In this document: in pieces, positions 49,156-61,665 of the stretch | Layout of the letters: the number at the start of each line of letters is the position of its first letter | Numbering within the stretch: the first letter of the stretch is position 1 | Assembly: GCA_034687125.1 (NCBI GenBank) | Contig: JAQGBZ010000198.1 | Span: 1 to 64,000 of the forward strand | Length of the DNA stretch: 64,000 nucleotides | Reading direction: 5' to 3' | DNA from: Neelides folsomi | Lineage: Eukaryota > Arthropoda > Collembola > Neelipleona > Neelidae | Position numbers and translations under genes: made by a program | Notes under the pieces: generated by a model | Told to the model about the DNA's origin: nothing | Seen by the model: the letters and a program-made list of their open reading frames with translations, nothing else | Database searches by the model: none

Positions 49156-52100
49156 GCTCCCGCGGCGGAGGCTCGTTCCACATAGTCAGCTGCTCGAATG
49201 GTCCTTCGTCGTACTCCTCCAACTCCTCAAGCTCCCGGTGCCGGATTTCATACTCCCGTTGTTCAGCCTCGCGCTCTAGCCGGCCCCTTCGCCCTCCTCC
49301 CACGCTCTGACCGTAGAGACCTAACCACATAATACATATTTGGTTACAACTTTTAATATTTATCATCCAAATTTTTTTAAACAAATCAATCAAATTGTAA
49401 TCTAATAAGCTCATAGGAAATGAAGTCAATTAATTACATTTCCCAATCACTAAACAAAATTACCATTCAAAAGCATAAATTTAGCAAAAAACAGACCCGT
49501 GTTATTAAATATTTGTTAAATGCATTTGGTTATGAGGTGAATCTGCATAAATTGTACCTAAACTGTAGGTTCAGAGGTTCTTGTTAAAGTTTAGAATACA
49601 ATATTTTAATTCTGAAAAGCCAACCAATAATTTTACTATAATTGTCATTACATAATAAATCATTTTTATAAAAATATATCAAGGGACCGGTTCCATAATT
49701 CGTGATGCAGTTAATAATTTAGGAAATAAAAGTTTATTTCCCGAATTGGATAGTGCGATTATTGATATCGGACACAAATATTTACGATTACTATCATTTA
49801 GTACATTAGTTCATTACATATTGCTATAGTCAGCTAAAAAATAAATGTAATAAATATATCGAAGCCAGAAGTCATCGTTCTGAACTTGGAAGTATATTCT
49901 CATTATTACATAATTGAACATAGGAGTTTTCTCAAAAGACGAACTAAGGGTTTGCAAACATAAATTAAGTGAGAAGTTGAAGAAGAAATAAGTTGTCCCA
50001 GGCCAAGTTCGGCCTTATCTTTCTCAAATAAGAACCTTAAATAATGAAGGAACATTGTGGACCTACTGTGTGGCTACTGGGCTACGTCGACTTAGATTAT
50101 CGGTCTTCAAGTAGCCACTCGGCATCGCCGTCCTCTACACAAAGGTAAGACACACAATGAGGAGAAAGTCATGCGAGATATGCCTGGAGCCATGCATTAT
50201 TCAACTCCACCTCAGCCCCGCGACGTAATGGGGATGAGAGAGTAATGGAGAGAAAGAAGAAGAGTCATTCATCCTCCTCCAATCCCTCTCTCGCCACAGA
50301 CATTAGCTGTCGCGGGTTCTCTGCAGCCACTCTTTCCCCCACTGCAATACATCACCCTTTATGCTAATGCAAAAATGCAGTTCCTCAAGACTAATATTAT
50401 TACATTTATGAATGCATGTACATATTATATACAAGTTGATAAGGATTATCCCAGTACACCATCATTATTATGCTCACTATGCAGAAGACGGGAAGATGCA
50501 CAAAGGGGAATTTTTGGTCTAAAAAGAAAAATGGACTAACCAACTCCTCCTCTTCTCCCTACCATTTCTCCTCAATAGTCGGAAAAAAATAATTCGGGCT
50601 TTCTCCTCACATCAAAATTTACTGCTTCCCGCGACCAACATCTTCATCTTGCAATGTAAAATGTATGTAATACATGAAGTAATCTTTCTCATATATTTCA
50701 AAATCACTACTAATAAAAATCCGCCTTCTTCATAGGAAGGTCCTGCCTCATTACATTTGACTCCTACAATTTCTCTCATATATTTTTGAGAGTGTTTTGG
50801 AGAAAATGTGTCTCGGCCTATTCCCCTTCCTTCCAATGTTTTCTCCCTATCAAAATTCATAATTCCGAGGTGAATAAAACTACTGAATAAAACTAGTTTG
50901 ATAATCCTGACGGTTTATGTCTGGAGACTTTTTGAAAACTGTTTTCTCAGCTGCAACTTTATTTTGGCACGATTTGGAAAGTTGGTAGTAAAGTTTATAA
51001 TGAGTGAAGGTCGAGTTTTTGTAAAGTTGGTCGACATGTGACATAATGAGTATATTCCAAATTTGCATGAGAACGTGTTTGGGAATGTCTTAAATAGTGC
51101 GTGGTGAGTGAAGAAGCAATTAAAAGCTGAGTGGCAGTGCCTCTACTACACTCTTGTTCATATAGTACTGCTCCAAATTTTGAAAACAATGCGTGAGATT
51201 CGTAGATTATTTTTAAAGATAGAGTCATCAAGGCCTTACCGGTCGGGGCGGAGCGAGGGTCAGGCTTGAGGTGTAGGTGTTGGGCGGAGGGCGATCGGTT
51301 GACGGATCCAGGACCAGGGGCCATGAGTTGTGGATTTGTTTGTGGGTTGGTTTGCAAAGGCGCTGGCGGGTGCGTAGCTCGCCAGTAGGCCTCGAGGAAC
51401 TCAGCGAGATGTTCGCAGGCGTCCTCGAGTTGGTTCTCGTCGAGGATGACATCGAACATGTCAGGTGGACACTGGGCGAGCTTTTCAGCGGCCACCATTT
51501 GGACATTAAGGTTCCTCGCTTGGCTCTTCCCCCGGGATTTGATGAGCCGTTGGAGCACCTGGAGAAAATTACATGAATCCTGACTCAAACCATGAATTAT
51601 TTATTCGTCGTGATCCGCCTTTTCCGAACCTTTGGGGAAGAAATCTTAAGGTAGACGACGATGGGGGCGAGCGACGTCTTCGCTAGCTGCGACGGATGGT
51701 TGATGGTGTCGCAGTCGAGGACGACGAGTTGGAGGGTTCGTGCTAGTTCAAAAATTCGCTCGATCTCCGCTTGGACTTCAGCGAGGCACGACGATCGTGA
51801 GTTCGTCCTCTCCATGATTGCGCGCTTGGACGGGTTGTTCAGCAAGGACCGCTTCGCCAGCGAAATGTCCGCCTGCACCCTTGTGATGATGATTCTGGGA
51901 GAATAAAGATACAAATTTTATTATCGTATTATGTAAAGACATAAAAATTTAGTCTTCCTATTTCCATTTCATGTTCGTCTGGCAAATACTCATTCACGAG
52001 ATCGCGAGTACCTGAAGTTAAAAATAATGAACTTGGTTTATGCTGCAAGTAAATGGAGATCCCTTCGTTTCATTCTTCTCTTTTATGCTCATTTGAAATC

Positions 52101-55100
52101 ATTGCACGTAATTTAGTGTTTTCTCATAATTTATCTGCAATGCAATATTGCACAACTTTTTTGAACTCCTTTTTCTAAACAATTCCTTCAGCTCCCTTAT
52201 TGTTTTCCCGAATCAATGGGACGACTAACCTACAAACGTTAATGGCAAATCGAACTTCACTTTGTCCTCTGCTCAGTTAATTGTTCATTAACATCAAAAT
52301 TGTCGTTGGGATTTTTTGAGTCGAGCGATTTAATTGTGCTTTTAAGATAAGAGAAGTGGTGAGTGATCGAGAGCCTCGTGCCTGACATTGCGTCATTATG
52401 GGAGAGTGTTTTTTGACTCTTGCGGTTGGAGGTTAATTGGGTGAATGTTGTGGAAAAGTGGTGAAAGTACATTGCTTTATTGGATTGAGTAGTTTAGAAC
52501 ATTGAATGTGTATTTTGCGGATAAGGACTTGTGAACTCTATCTAAGAGAGAATTTTAGTATGTACTCGAGGTGAACTAATTTAAAGCATTTCTTAATTTT
52601 CAATTTTACCAAAAATACTAAAATCGGTATTTGGTAAAAAATTTAATCTTGAGCCTTGTAGAATGCGATTCCTTGTGGTCCAGTCGTTAGTGTCAAATTG
52701 AACAATGAATAGATTGCTATTTGCCATCCAATAGATAAATCCCACTTTGAGACCTGAGCAATCCTCGACCCCATTTACATTTTTTGAAAAAACAAAGTGA
52801 TTTACCTTCCCTCGAACTTGTGCTTTAGGAAGTCAAAGATGGCCTTTTGCATCATGTCAGTGACCTCGTAGCCCTTGAGGGATGGGCCTACGAGGACGAC
52901 AGGGCGCATGGAGGGGACGACGTCGTACGGCGGAACGTTCTCCACTTTCTTGAAAAATGGTTTTCTCTTTTCCTTTGTTGTCGGTGTGGTCACTTTCCCC
53001 AACTTGTTGGTGTTGGTGAGGGAGTCGCTGTCTTCTCCGCCGGTGCCGCCGTCGACGCCATAATGGTCAGCTATGGGTTCAACAACGGTGAGTTCCATGG
53101 TCATTGCCGGTCGGCCAAAGACTGAGCCACTTACCTAAATTACTCGAAGACGATGTTTTGGAAGAGTAGAGCTTGGAGTTCTTCGCTTGTGAATGGAGGA
53201 GCCTCAAGTTCTCGAGCTTGACGGGGGAGGGGATGAATCCCACGTCACAACCTTCCTTCACTAGCCGCCCGATCCACCAGTTGTTGTCGTATTTCTCCTA
53301 CAGAAGGACAAGGAGGAGTTAGCACTTCTTGGCCCGCTCCCACGCGCCTCCCATCTCGTGTACCTTTATATGGAGGAAGTCCCGCATCCCGAAGGAAATG
53401 GCGCTTCCGTGGACAGGCGAGTCGTCGTCCACGGACCCATCGTAGCTGACATTCGTGCGGACGGCGAAGGCCACCGGCTTCGTCTGCATCAAGAGAAGAA
53501 AGTGAGGAGGGGATTTACGGCCGCTGCAGTCTCATCCTGCAGCTGGGACGGAGCGGACGGCCGTGGTGGCGAGCCGCCAACACCTTCGCGTGTCTCCCGG
53601 TACTTTCTCACTCACCCGGGCTTTCTCCAATTGTGTCAGCGCCTGCCGCTCAGTCTCCCGTCTCAACACTTCTCGCTCCTCGTCCAGTGACAGGTCGGAG
53701 GATGGCTGTGAGTAGGTCGAGTCTGCTGAGCCCTGCAAAAGTCAAATGTCAATTTAGTCCCTCAAATTCAACCCAGATTTCTGCTCCATCTCACACACTC
53801 TCCTTCTCTATCTATTGTTATTTACAGCCACGTCGACAACTACGGAGGCTCTCAAGTTTTCTAAAAGGCCCTCGGCTTCAATCAAAGGTTGGTCAACAAA
53901 TTAGCAAAATGGTTAAAACGTTTAGTAGCAGGTTAATGACTCTCTCTACAATTAAAGTAGGTACGTATTAAAATGATTAATAATCAAAATTCAAATTCAT
54001 AAATCCAACAATAAATATTGAATAATATTTAATAAATGGTAAATAATATTTTTTTCGTCAGGTCCGTTTCTTCAACAAATCCATTCCGCCCATCGTGATC
54101 GTCAAAGACGTGAACACTTCTTGAACACAATATTTTTCCACAAGCAATAATAGAATATTTGAAGAAGAAATGAGATTAAAATATAACAATACGGTTAAAA
54201 TTACTGAAAAGAAGGAGGAGTTTTAAGGGGGACGTCGCCCTTTTAAAAGGGCTTCGGGCCAGTAGGGACCGTCAGCGACGACGAGGACCAAGGGCTGTAA
54301 TAAGAGTGAGAACGTGAGTGTGGAGGGGAGGGATAAATTAGTTAGTAACTCAGATTACATTATGCATAGCACGAGAATCACATGAGTGAGGAGTGGGGGA
54401 CCAGTTCACGAGGATCTGAGGTCACATTTGGGGCGGTCGTGGGGTCTCCGCCAAGTGGCCATGGCACTGCGGAGGATCAGGGGCCCTTCTGGGACCCGTC
54501 CATTGTCGCCACAACAATGCAGAGGTGGGGAGAGGTGCGAGAGTCGCGGACCGAGTGTGCCTGCAGAGGAAACTCTCCTGCCCGGAGTTGAGGGTGGGGA
54601 GGACGTAAGCGCCCGAGCACCAGACATGCCGGCTCATCGATTCGCGCAGCCTCACTCCCGCGTCGTCCTCCGAGGTCAACACGCCGTCCCGACCCGACCT
54701 CCCGCAGTGCCAAACCCGCCGTCCGACCCCTCGTTCTCATCGCATCTTTAATGGCTTGGGCATGGAGGGGCCTTTAAAATGCTTTAATGAGTCCCTTCTA
54801 AATACTTCCACCTCTATGGAGGTGTGGAGTAAACATTCTCGACTTTCCCTAATCGACTCACCTTTACACTTTCTTCCAAGGAAAACCTTTGCATGGGGGC
54901 ATGTGTGTGAGTTTGGTATGTGTACTATACGCCTTGATACCGTAAATAAAAGATAACACTCCTTCTCACGTTCGATGCATATTGCTTCTCAGGGGGGCGG
55001 TCCGAAATGCCAAACCTATGCATGTTCAAATTGAGTTCTTCTCTATTAGAAGAATTAGAACTCTCATTAAAGAATTAAGCGTTAAGGAATGACGTTCGAA

Positions 55101-55972
55101 ATTGTCTTCATGAACGCTTTATGATCAATGTGACGTTTGGAAATTTGAATGCAATCATTTGATGACGTAAGGTAGATATGAATTTCGCAAAGGTAATGTC
55201 GTTAAAGACTTGAAGAGGACCACATTGGAAATAATTATTATAAGTGGAGGGTAATATTCAAACCAGACTTTTTTTCCACTTTACTTGTGTTATTTGCCTA
55301 TGACCTATAAAAACGGCGACGGATCAGAATGCGGGGATTATATCGTTATTTTTATTTGCATATAAATATTACCGGTTAGAAGCGAAATTGAAAACATGTG
55401 TAATTTTATAGACTCTTTTATGACGTATTGAATCACTCAAAGCGAGATAACATTTATAGTATATACACACGACTTCCACTCTCAAAATATGGCACAAATG
55501 GGGTCAAAAGCTTGGAAGGGGGGAAAATTCAATTCCCACACACACACGACAAATGTAAAGTGAACCGCGATATTAAATGATAGGAATCATTATTCATGGA
55601 ATCGTTATTCTTTTAGTAATAATGAGTTAATAAGATTAGACCCGCTGGTTGGAAAATAAGGAGAAATAATTGTAAAATCAATTGAAGGGTTATTTTTTAT
55701 TAGTTTCATTTCTTTTAATGGGAGATGCGAGTAGTTAGGCATCAGGTGATGGATGACGAGGAGTCCTTAAGTGGGTTAGTTGAGCGAGTGGTTGAGGGCG
55801 CAAGGGCCAGGAGGAAGGCTGAAGGTTCATTGAGAATCAAGTCGCCCAAACCCAAACTCTCGTGTGCCTCATTGGAAGTTGAGGCAGACGGACTCACCTT
55901 CCGGTGATTGTGGATCCCGAGGGGTTTGTGCGGGTCCCGCCGGCTGAGAATGGGCCGCCGCACGCTCCCCAT
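49076..55972 (-). CDS. Ca-beta: Voltage-gated calcium channel beta subunit
   Basis: This cytosolic subunit binds the alpha-interaction domain of Cav1/Cav2 channels and controls their surface number and gating. Firm exons on the minus strand are 53732-53616, 53483-53364, 53297-53135, 53070-52806, 51894-51630, 51558-51240 and 49320-49076. Order: [17 protein letters not shown] leader, SH3 domain ([15 protein letters not shown] to [15 protein letters not shown]), a variable HOOK, then the guanylate-kinase-like domain ([50 protein letters not shown]) and an acidic-to-proline-rich tail ending QLQLNAI. These match vertebrate and fly beta subunits nearly word for word. The GK fold is expected to be catalytically dead, as in the family. 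The first exon 55972-55898 ([13 protein letters not shown]...) is tentative: ATG, GTGAGT donor and phase 0 fit, but there is no homology support. The total with it is 522 residues. Confidence 0.94.
49321..51239. other. Intron before the last calcium channel beta exon; no feature seen
   Basis: This 1.9-kb, AT-rich intron has a less AT-rich patch around 50,000-50,340 without a supportable frame. The split codon is phase 1 on both sides. A minus-strand frame at 50860-50612 has no splice sites or motif. Confidence 0.5.
51895..52805. other. Intron inside the guanylate-kinase-like domain of the beta subunit
   Basis: About 0.9 kb, joining FEGR to IIITRVQAD in phase 2. No internal gene, repeat or RNA was seen. 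Confidence 0.6.
53733..55897. other. 5' intron of the calcium channel beta gene with unresolved GC-rich islands
   Basis: Two islands stand out. At 54,230-54,290 the minus strand has a good acceptor followed by a short frame ([18 protein letters not shown]) and a stop. At 54,380-54,750 several frames are open on both strands for 60-120 codons; the minus strand has a possible GTGAGG donor near 54,655 and the plus strand a GTAAGC donor at 54,605. In mammals beta subunits have several alternative first exons, so one of these may be such an exon, but I cannot choose a strand or frame. Confidence 0.35.
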
Positions 55973-58900
55973 CCCGCCTGGATCCAGTGGAGGAGATTAA
56001 AAATTTGCAATTAATTTCCTCTTCCTCCTTTCTCCAATCCAATTTCCCTTCAATTAATATGCAATTTCCACGAGGCACTAGAGTAATCAAATTTTAAATC
56101 CAAATATCACTCTCTGGAGGAGGGAGGAATGTAAACAGAGTTCACAAGGAGGAACACAATTTCCGCGTAAGGACCTTCGCCTCTCGGAGTAATAAGGTGG
56201 CTGAGGAGGAAGTCAACGGGTCCAACTGGAGTTTGGGATGAGGGTGACTCTGGGTGGAGGTTGCTGGTCCTGGAGATGGGCTCAGAGAATAATGAGAGTG
56301 GTTCATTGTGTGTGAAGGGAGTCGCAGATAGTGACGACTTCCTGGGCTCAGACGGACAACATCTTACAAGAGGATGAGTCTCGGCTAAAAATACCTCCAA
56401 AGCTCTGGTTCTCTCCCCCGGTATTCCCCTCATAACATCCGAACTCCTTCCTTCAGAGACACACCATTGAGCCAAATATTCGTCCCAATTTGTTATTGAG
56501 GAAGAAATCGACATTCTTCACTCTCCGAATCCGCAACTCTTCATCTTACGCTCTTCCTTTGGGGAAATGGTGAGCTTTTTCGAGGTCGCCGCCTCGGCCG
56601 CTAAAGATGAGATGAAACGGCTGGCGCGGTCCATAAGGCTTCTAGAGATTCAAGACGGAAGACTGCATGCATAATATAAAATTTCCTTCCTCGTCCTCAA
56701 ATATGTAAAGGTCTCTTCCTTTTCTTCATTTGCAGACTTTCTTAAGTGGAAACTGGAGGCAAAGGAACTTAATTGACTTGTCTCCCTCCAATACTAACTT
56801 TACCATATAGATTTACATATATACATATTATTTAAGGCAATATACATACTACATTTAAGCATATTAGATCCTTATTTTCCTTAGACAACGTTTGCTTAAA
56901 GTCTGAGGAAGTTAGATATACATATGGCCATCTTGTTAGGAGATTTCTGGTTTAATTGGAGGTTGTATGAAGGAAGTTCCGAAGGAAGAATGAATTAATA
57001 GTAATTGAACATGAATGGCGTCCTAGAAATTCATTTGGTTAATCAGGTTCCTTAATTGGGTTCTCGAGGTTGGCAGAAACTGTTTTGATCCCCTTTTAAT
57101 TCTACATTATTCCTCCCTGCCTTCATTTAGATTGAATATGTAATCGCATGTTTGCTCAAGATTTCCCTGCTCTTTAACACAATCCCAGTCCCAGACATCC
57201 TAGCTAAATGTTATTTCCCTATTCCATGATGCAATTAAAATCATATTTTAACGAGGATCTCATTTCTTAATCTATATTATATTACAACAGGTGAAGGAAG
57301 CTCCATAAAATAATTTGTAATCATACTCTGATGATATCCATTTAAAGCAACATTTTGAGCCGAGAGGAAAGAACAAGGCCCTGAGCACAATATTATTTAT
57401 TTTAGAGTGCAAATTCATGCTTATCTCAATAAATATGTTCCGAGAGGTCCGTAAGTTCTCTATGAAAATGAAATGGCTCAACGATGGAGAAAATGAGCTT
57501 TCACTCTCCTCTTCCCCAATTCCCTCTTGGATTGAGTTAGTGGAATGGAGCGGAGATATTTCTTTTCATTTTATGGAGAAGAAGTAAAGGAGATTGGTAC
57601 TTTTGAAGAGGGAAATTCATCGGTTACAGAAAATGACTCCCTTTTGAATTCACCCTTCAGAGTGATGACAGATGTAGGAGAATATTCTCGTGGATTTTGA
57701 ATGGGAAGAGACACACAATGGGATGTGACGAGGGTTTACTACATATTAGGAATATTACACATGGTCATAGACGCCGTCTCCGGTCTCACCTACATCCCAT
57801 AGAATGGAACGAGGACTCGGGGTCGTAGTAAAGATATACGGGCATTTAGGATTTACTCGGGCTATATTCTCTATCCCTCGTTCTCAACCCTTCCCCTGGA
57901 ATGTGGATTGTGGTGTCATGTGAGGGAGCTGTAATCGGAGGTCGTAATCGACTTCCGAATTCCAAATGGATCTGGTTCGCGTAATTGAAGAGAAAGGTTC
58001 AACAGTTTGACGGTGAATTGGGGATCGTAAAATAAAATATTATTTTCACAACAACAAACAACAAGAGGGGGTCCTTGCGCAGAGGGGGAATGCGGTCGTT
58101 GACTGGAGAAGATGGAATCGGATCTTTTCCTCCGACCAACGACCGTCCACCTCAAGATCAGGCCATTCATCTGGAAAATTCAATGTTCTCGACTCGATCC
58201 GATTCCGTGCAATCCATCACACAAGGATATAACCATACATAGGGCAGGAGTGGGAAATCGAGACGACGAGGAATTTTAACTTACTTTTCTCACGACGATT
58301 TGTATAAAGGAAAGCCCCTTTCCTTTATCACACTTTTACCCCATTTGAGATCCTTCACCAATCTAGAAATTCGATTATAAACCACTCAAGTGCCATACTA
58401 ATAGGAATTAGCCAAAATCCCTTCCCAAACCATAGGGAAAATGCAAATGATAGTGGATGTCTAATCGACTAAAAATATCAAAATGATCTTTTCCATGATG
58501 TTATTCGCTTCTCGGTTAAAATCGGTTGAATTGTCTCAGAAAGTAAGCCAATTCCGGGTTTGAAAAATCATTTCCTAAATGGTTGTCCTGTAAGTGACAA
58601 CTGCGGACGGCGGATGTCTCCTCACATGTCCCGTTCCCTCGCACGTGGAAGCGATCCGAAAGAGCCCATGGGGCCGTGACATTCAGACCCGTGTTGAGCT
58701 ATGTTGTTCCATGCATTTGGGCTCGGATTAAATGCGGAACGTCCGGGGAATTGCGGTGACAGGGCGAGAAGTTCATCTGCCCAATGTCAATAATTTGATT
58801 TGTGAGGCGATGGCGGGAGGCGAAGTAATTAATCGATGGAGGAGTAATGAGGGTGGCGAGGAGGATTGGGATCGATGGGAGGGATTGCGTAATTTTGGGC

Positions 58901-59225
58901 ATACTCAGGAGAGCATTAGCTCATTGCCGGCTGCTGGAGGTGCATAAATGAAAGTATTATTGATTATTTGCGGGGGGAGGTAAGGCGAGGCGAGGTGATT
59001 AATGAGGAGGGAGGCTCCTCTCCGGAATTACCCGGGACTGGCTGGCTCGGGAGGAGGAGGACAAAAAGGAGTCGGATAATGCACAGTTACGGGTAATGTT
59101 TATCACTGAGCAGTTGTAGGTCGTCCCTCAAACTCCCGCTCCCCGCTTTTTATTGCGCCGACCCCCGTTAATTTCAGCCCCTCGCGATTCCATGTGGGCC
59201 CTCCAGTCCACCCGCCCCTGACATC
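55973..59225. other. Head-to-head intergenic region between calcium channel beta and abrupt-like genes
   Basis: About 3.2 kb probably carrying both promoters. Proximal to abrupt, 58,600-59,220 is GC-rich and contains a 71-codon plus frame (58732-58947) that I read as leader sequence. At 56,567-56,672 both strands carry short ATG-led frames (plus 35 residues, minus 38 residues) in a GC-rich patch. The middle part is ordinary AT-rich DNA. Confidence 0.45.
56107..56514 (-). CDS. Unrecognised 135-codon ORF, possible distal first exon of the calcium channel beta gene
   Basis: An ATG at 56514 opens a frame beginning MSISSSITNWDEYLAQW and running to a stop at 56107. Base composition is coding-like. 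A GTAAGA donor after codon 49 (56368, in CAT CCT CTT) is in phase 0, the phase needed to join the calcium channel beta exon that starts at 53732 with GSADSTYSQ. It could therefore be an alternative N-terminus; otherwise it is an orphan small ORF. No domain, signal peptide or membrane segment is visible. Confidence 0.3.
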   Translation of the reverse strand: MSISSSITNWDEYLAQWCVSEGRSSDVMRGIPGERTRALEVFLAETHPLVRCCPSEPRKSSLSATPFTHNEPLSLFSEPISRTSNLHPESPSSQTPVGPVDFLLSHLITPRGEGPYAEIVFLLVNSVYIPPSSRE

Positions 59226-61665
59226 ATGGCCGAGGACCAGCGATATTCCCTCCGCTGGAACGACTTTGCCCCGAATGTGGCGGCCGCCTTTCGGGCCCTC
59301 AAGGACTCCGAGGACTTTGTCGACGTCACCCTTGCTTGCGATGGAAAGGCGCTCAAGGCACACAAGGTCATACTCTCCGCCTCGTCTCCGTTCTTCAGGC
59401 ACCTCCTCAAGGTAAGGACCCGGTCCTTGGGTCGGCTAATTAACTAAATTAACCATTCTTGAACACCTTTAACTTTCCCGCCCCCTCCTAACGTCAACAT
59501 CAACAGAGGAACGTGTTTACGATATTTAAGAGGGAATTTAATTGATTAATTCATCTCGACGTACTCCCAGCATCTTTCATTCTCATATTCCCTTCATGCC
59601 ACTTCCCCCCCCCCCACATCGCAAATCTCTCTTTTCTTCCAATCCCAATTTTATTGATTTTTAATCCTTCCAGCCTCTCTCGACGTACTTTGACCAACTC
59701 CCTCTTTATTTGACTCATGCCTCGTTGGGATAATGAATTAATTGAATAATTGACATTAAATGAATAATTATTTATCATTTATTTATCAATTAATATAATA
59801 TAAATATTTATTTAAAATATTTCTGTTCGTGTTTTACGAATAAAATTACGATTTTTATATTTATTTACATCATTTGTCAAATATAATAATTATTATAATT
59901 ATATTTATATTAAATTAAATTGAAGATTCGGACATTAGAAAATATTATGTTGACAGCTCACTCGCGTTTAACTAAAATATCAAATATTTTTTTATATTAA
60001 TTAAATAATATTTAACTAAATGAATAGTTAATTAATTGGAAATGTATTTTGTAGGAGAATCCCTGCCAGCACCCAATTGTGATTCTCAAAGACGTGCGGT
60101 ATCAAGAAATGGAATCTCTTCTCAATTTTATGTATCATGGAGAAGTTCAGATTTCTCAGGAGGATCTCAATGAATTTCTTCGAACCGCCCACTCCCTCCA
60201 AGTCAAGGGCCTGGCCGACGTCCCACATCAATTCCCGAATCAACCTCCGTCACCGGCACCTTCGATATCCTCACTCCACATCCCGGAGGTTCGGATGTCT
60301 GAGAACGAGAGCGACAGCCTTCCTGGACCCCCAAACGGGCCCAAGGCAGAATCTGACGGCGAAAAACAACAAGTCGAGTCAAATAGGAAGGGGAGCGATG
60401 CACACTCTGACGATGAAGGCCTTTTCAACCACCGCCCAGACAAGAAACGTCGCCATGAAGATGACGACGAAGAAGCTGACGACGAGGGAGAACATGAGAG
60501 AGGACGAAGGAAAACATCCCGATCTTCTATTCTCATCCAAGCACTTCAAGGAGATCAACACAGGAATTCCGATGATTGCAAACATGAAGGTTAAATTCAA
60601 GTCTTTTTCTAGAATTAATAACATTCTTCGCGTTCTTTATTTCGCATTAAATACAATTTATATTTGAATTTCAGTAATTGAAGACGACAGTTCGCCCGAC
60701 GAAGGAGAAAAGTATGAAGACAAAGATGGGTCCTCAGATGAGCTGTCTGCTCATGCACTGTCAGAAGCAATAAGGTTCCCAGCCGCTGCGGCACTTCTTG
60801 GCTTCCAGGGGCTTCCCGGTTTTCTACCCGGTCCTAGTTCCGGCAACAATGCTTCCAATGACAATGGGAATTTTGGTATATATCTCAAGCGAATTAAAAT
60901 TCTGTCTTAATGTCTTAATTTTTATCAAATCTTAAATTATGATCTTAACTTTTTATATCTATATTTTTAGTCTCACGAAGAGGAATGGAAATGCTTCGAG
61001 TCCGAGCTACGGACCCGCGTCCCTGTCCTAAATGTGGAAAAATCTATCGGTCAGCCCATACGCTGCGAACACATTTAGAAGATAAGCATACGGTGTGCCC
61101 TGGATATCGCTGTGTTCTTTGTGGCACTGTCGCCAAGTCTCGAAACTCTCTCCACTCTCACATGTCTCGTCAGCATCGAGGGATTTCGACAAAGGACCTT
61201 CCCGTCCTTCCAATGCCTGCGCCTTTCGACCCACAACTTGCTGCTAGACTTCTTGCAAAAGCAGGACTAAAATTCCCCGACATACCAAATTCAGCTGGGT
61301 AAATTTTTAATATATAAAATTATATAATATATATTAAATAAAATTTAAGTATTAAAGATATAAGAATTTTATCTTTCAAATTAATCCCGCATCGTGATAT
61401 TGCTTTTCAGAAAGGTTCTAATGATAATTCTTTAATTTATAATTTCAGTGGGTCTCCAAATCAAACTGGAAATCGTCGCGATTCGAGTGGTGAAAAAGTA
61501 GATGTAAGTCCAGGCGGACGAAATAGTGATGGCGGGACAACTGGTTCCGCCATACTTGACACATACCTCCAGTTCATAGCGGAAAACTCCATGGGGCCTG
61601 GAGGCCAAATGGCTTTCAATAAGCGAGGCAATAACTCGGGCGAGGAGTCTGAAGAAGATCCTTGA
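59226..61665 (+). CDS. ab: BTB/POZ C2H2 zinc-finger transcription factor, abrupt-like
   Basis: Nuclear BTB-TTK factors dimerise through the BTB fold and bind DNA through zinc fingers; in flies abrupt controls dendrite shape, axon targeting and epidermal attachment. The five exons are 59226-59411, 60055-60589, 60675-60875, 60971-61298 and 61449-61665, giving 488 residues with consistent phases. The BTB domain (YSLRWNDFAPNVAAAFR, FVDVTLACDGKALKAHKVIL, ESLLNFMYHGEV) spans about 1-118. A long acidic linker includes HEDDDEEADDEGEHERG. Two C2H2 fingers follow: C326, C329, H342, H347 and C355, C358, H371, H376, then HRGISTKDLPVLPMPAPFDP. The two-finger layout and this post-finger motif resemble what I recall of fly Abrupt more than Broad or Tramtrack. 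The tail reads LDTYLQFIAENS and ends EESEEDP. Other BTB-TTK genes often splice alternative finger exons; none was seen here. Confidence 0.9.
59412..60054. other. Abrupt-like intron 1, very AT-rich, with a poly-C run
   Basis: This phase-0 intron splits the BTB domain at a position common in BTB-TTK genes. A run of 11 C at 59605-59615 could cause sequencing or assembly errors but is outside coding sequence. From 59,740 the intron is almost pure A/T. Confidence 0.7.

Noticed and set aside
59103-59410. Minus-strand ORFs over abrupt-like exon 1
   Set aside because: They are shadows of the BTB-encoding exon; the plus-strand frame has unmistakable family homology.
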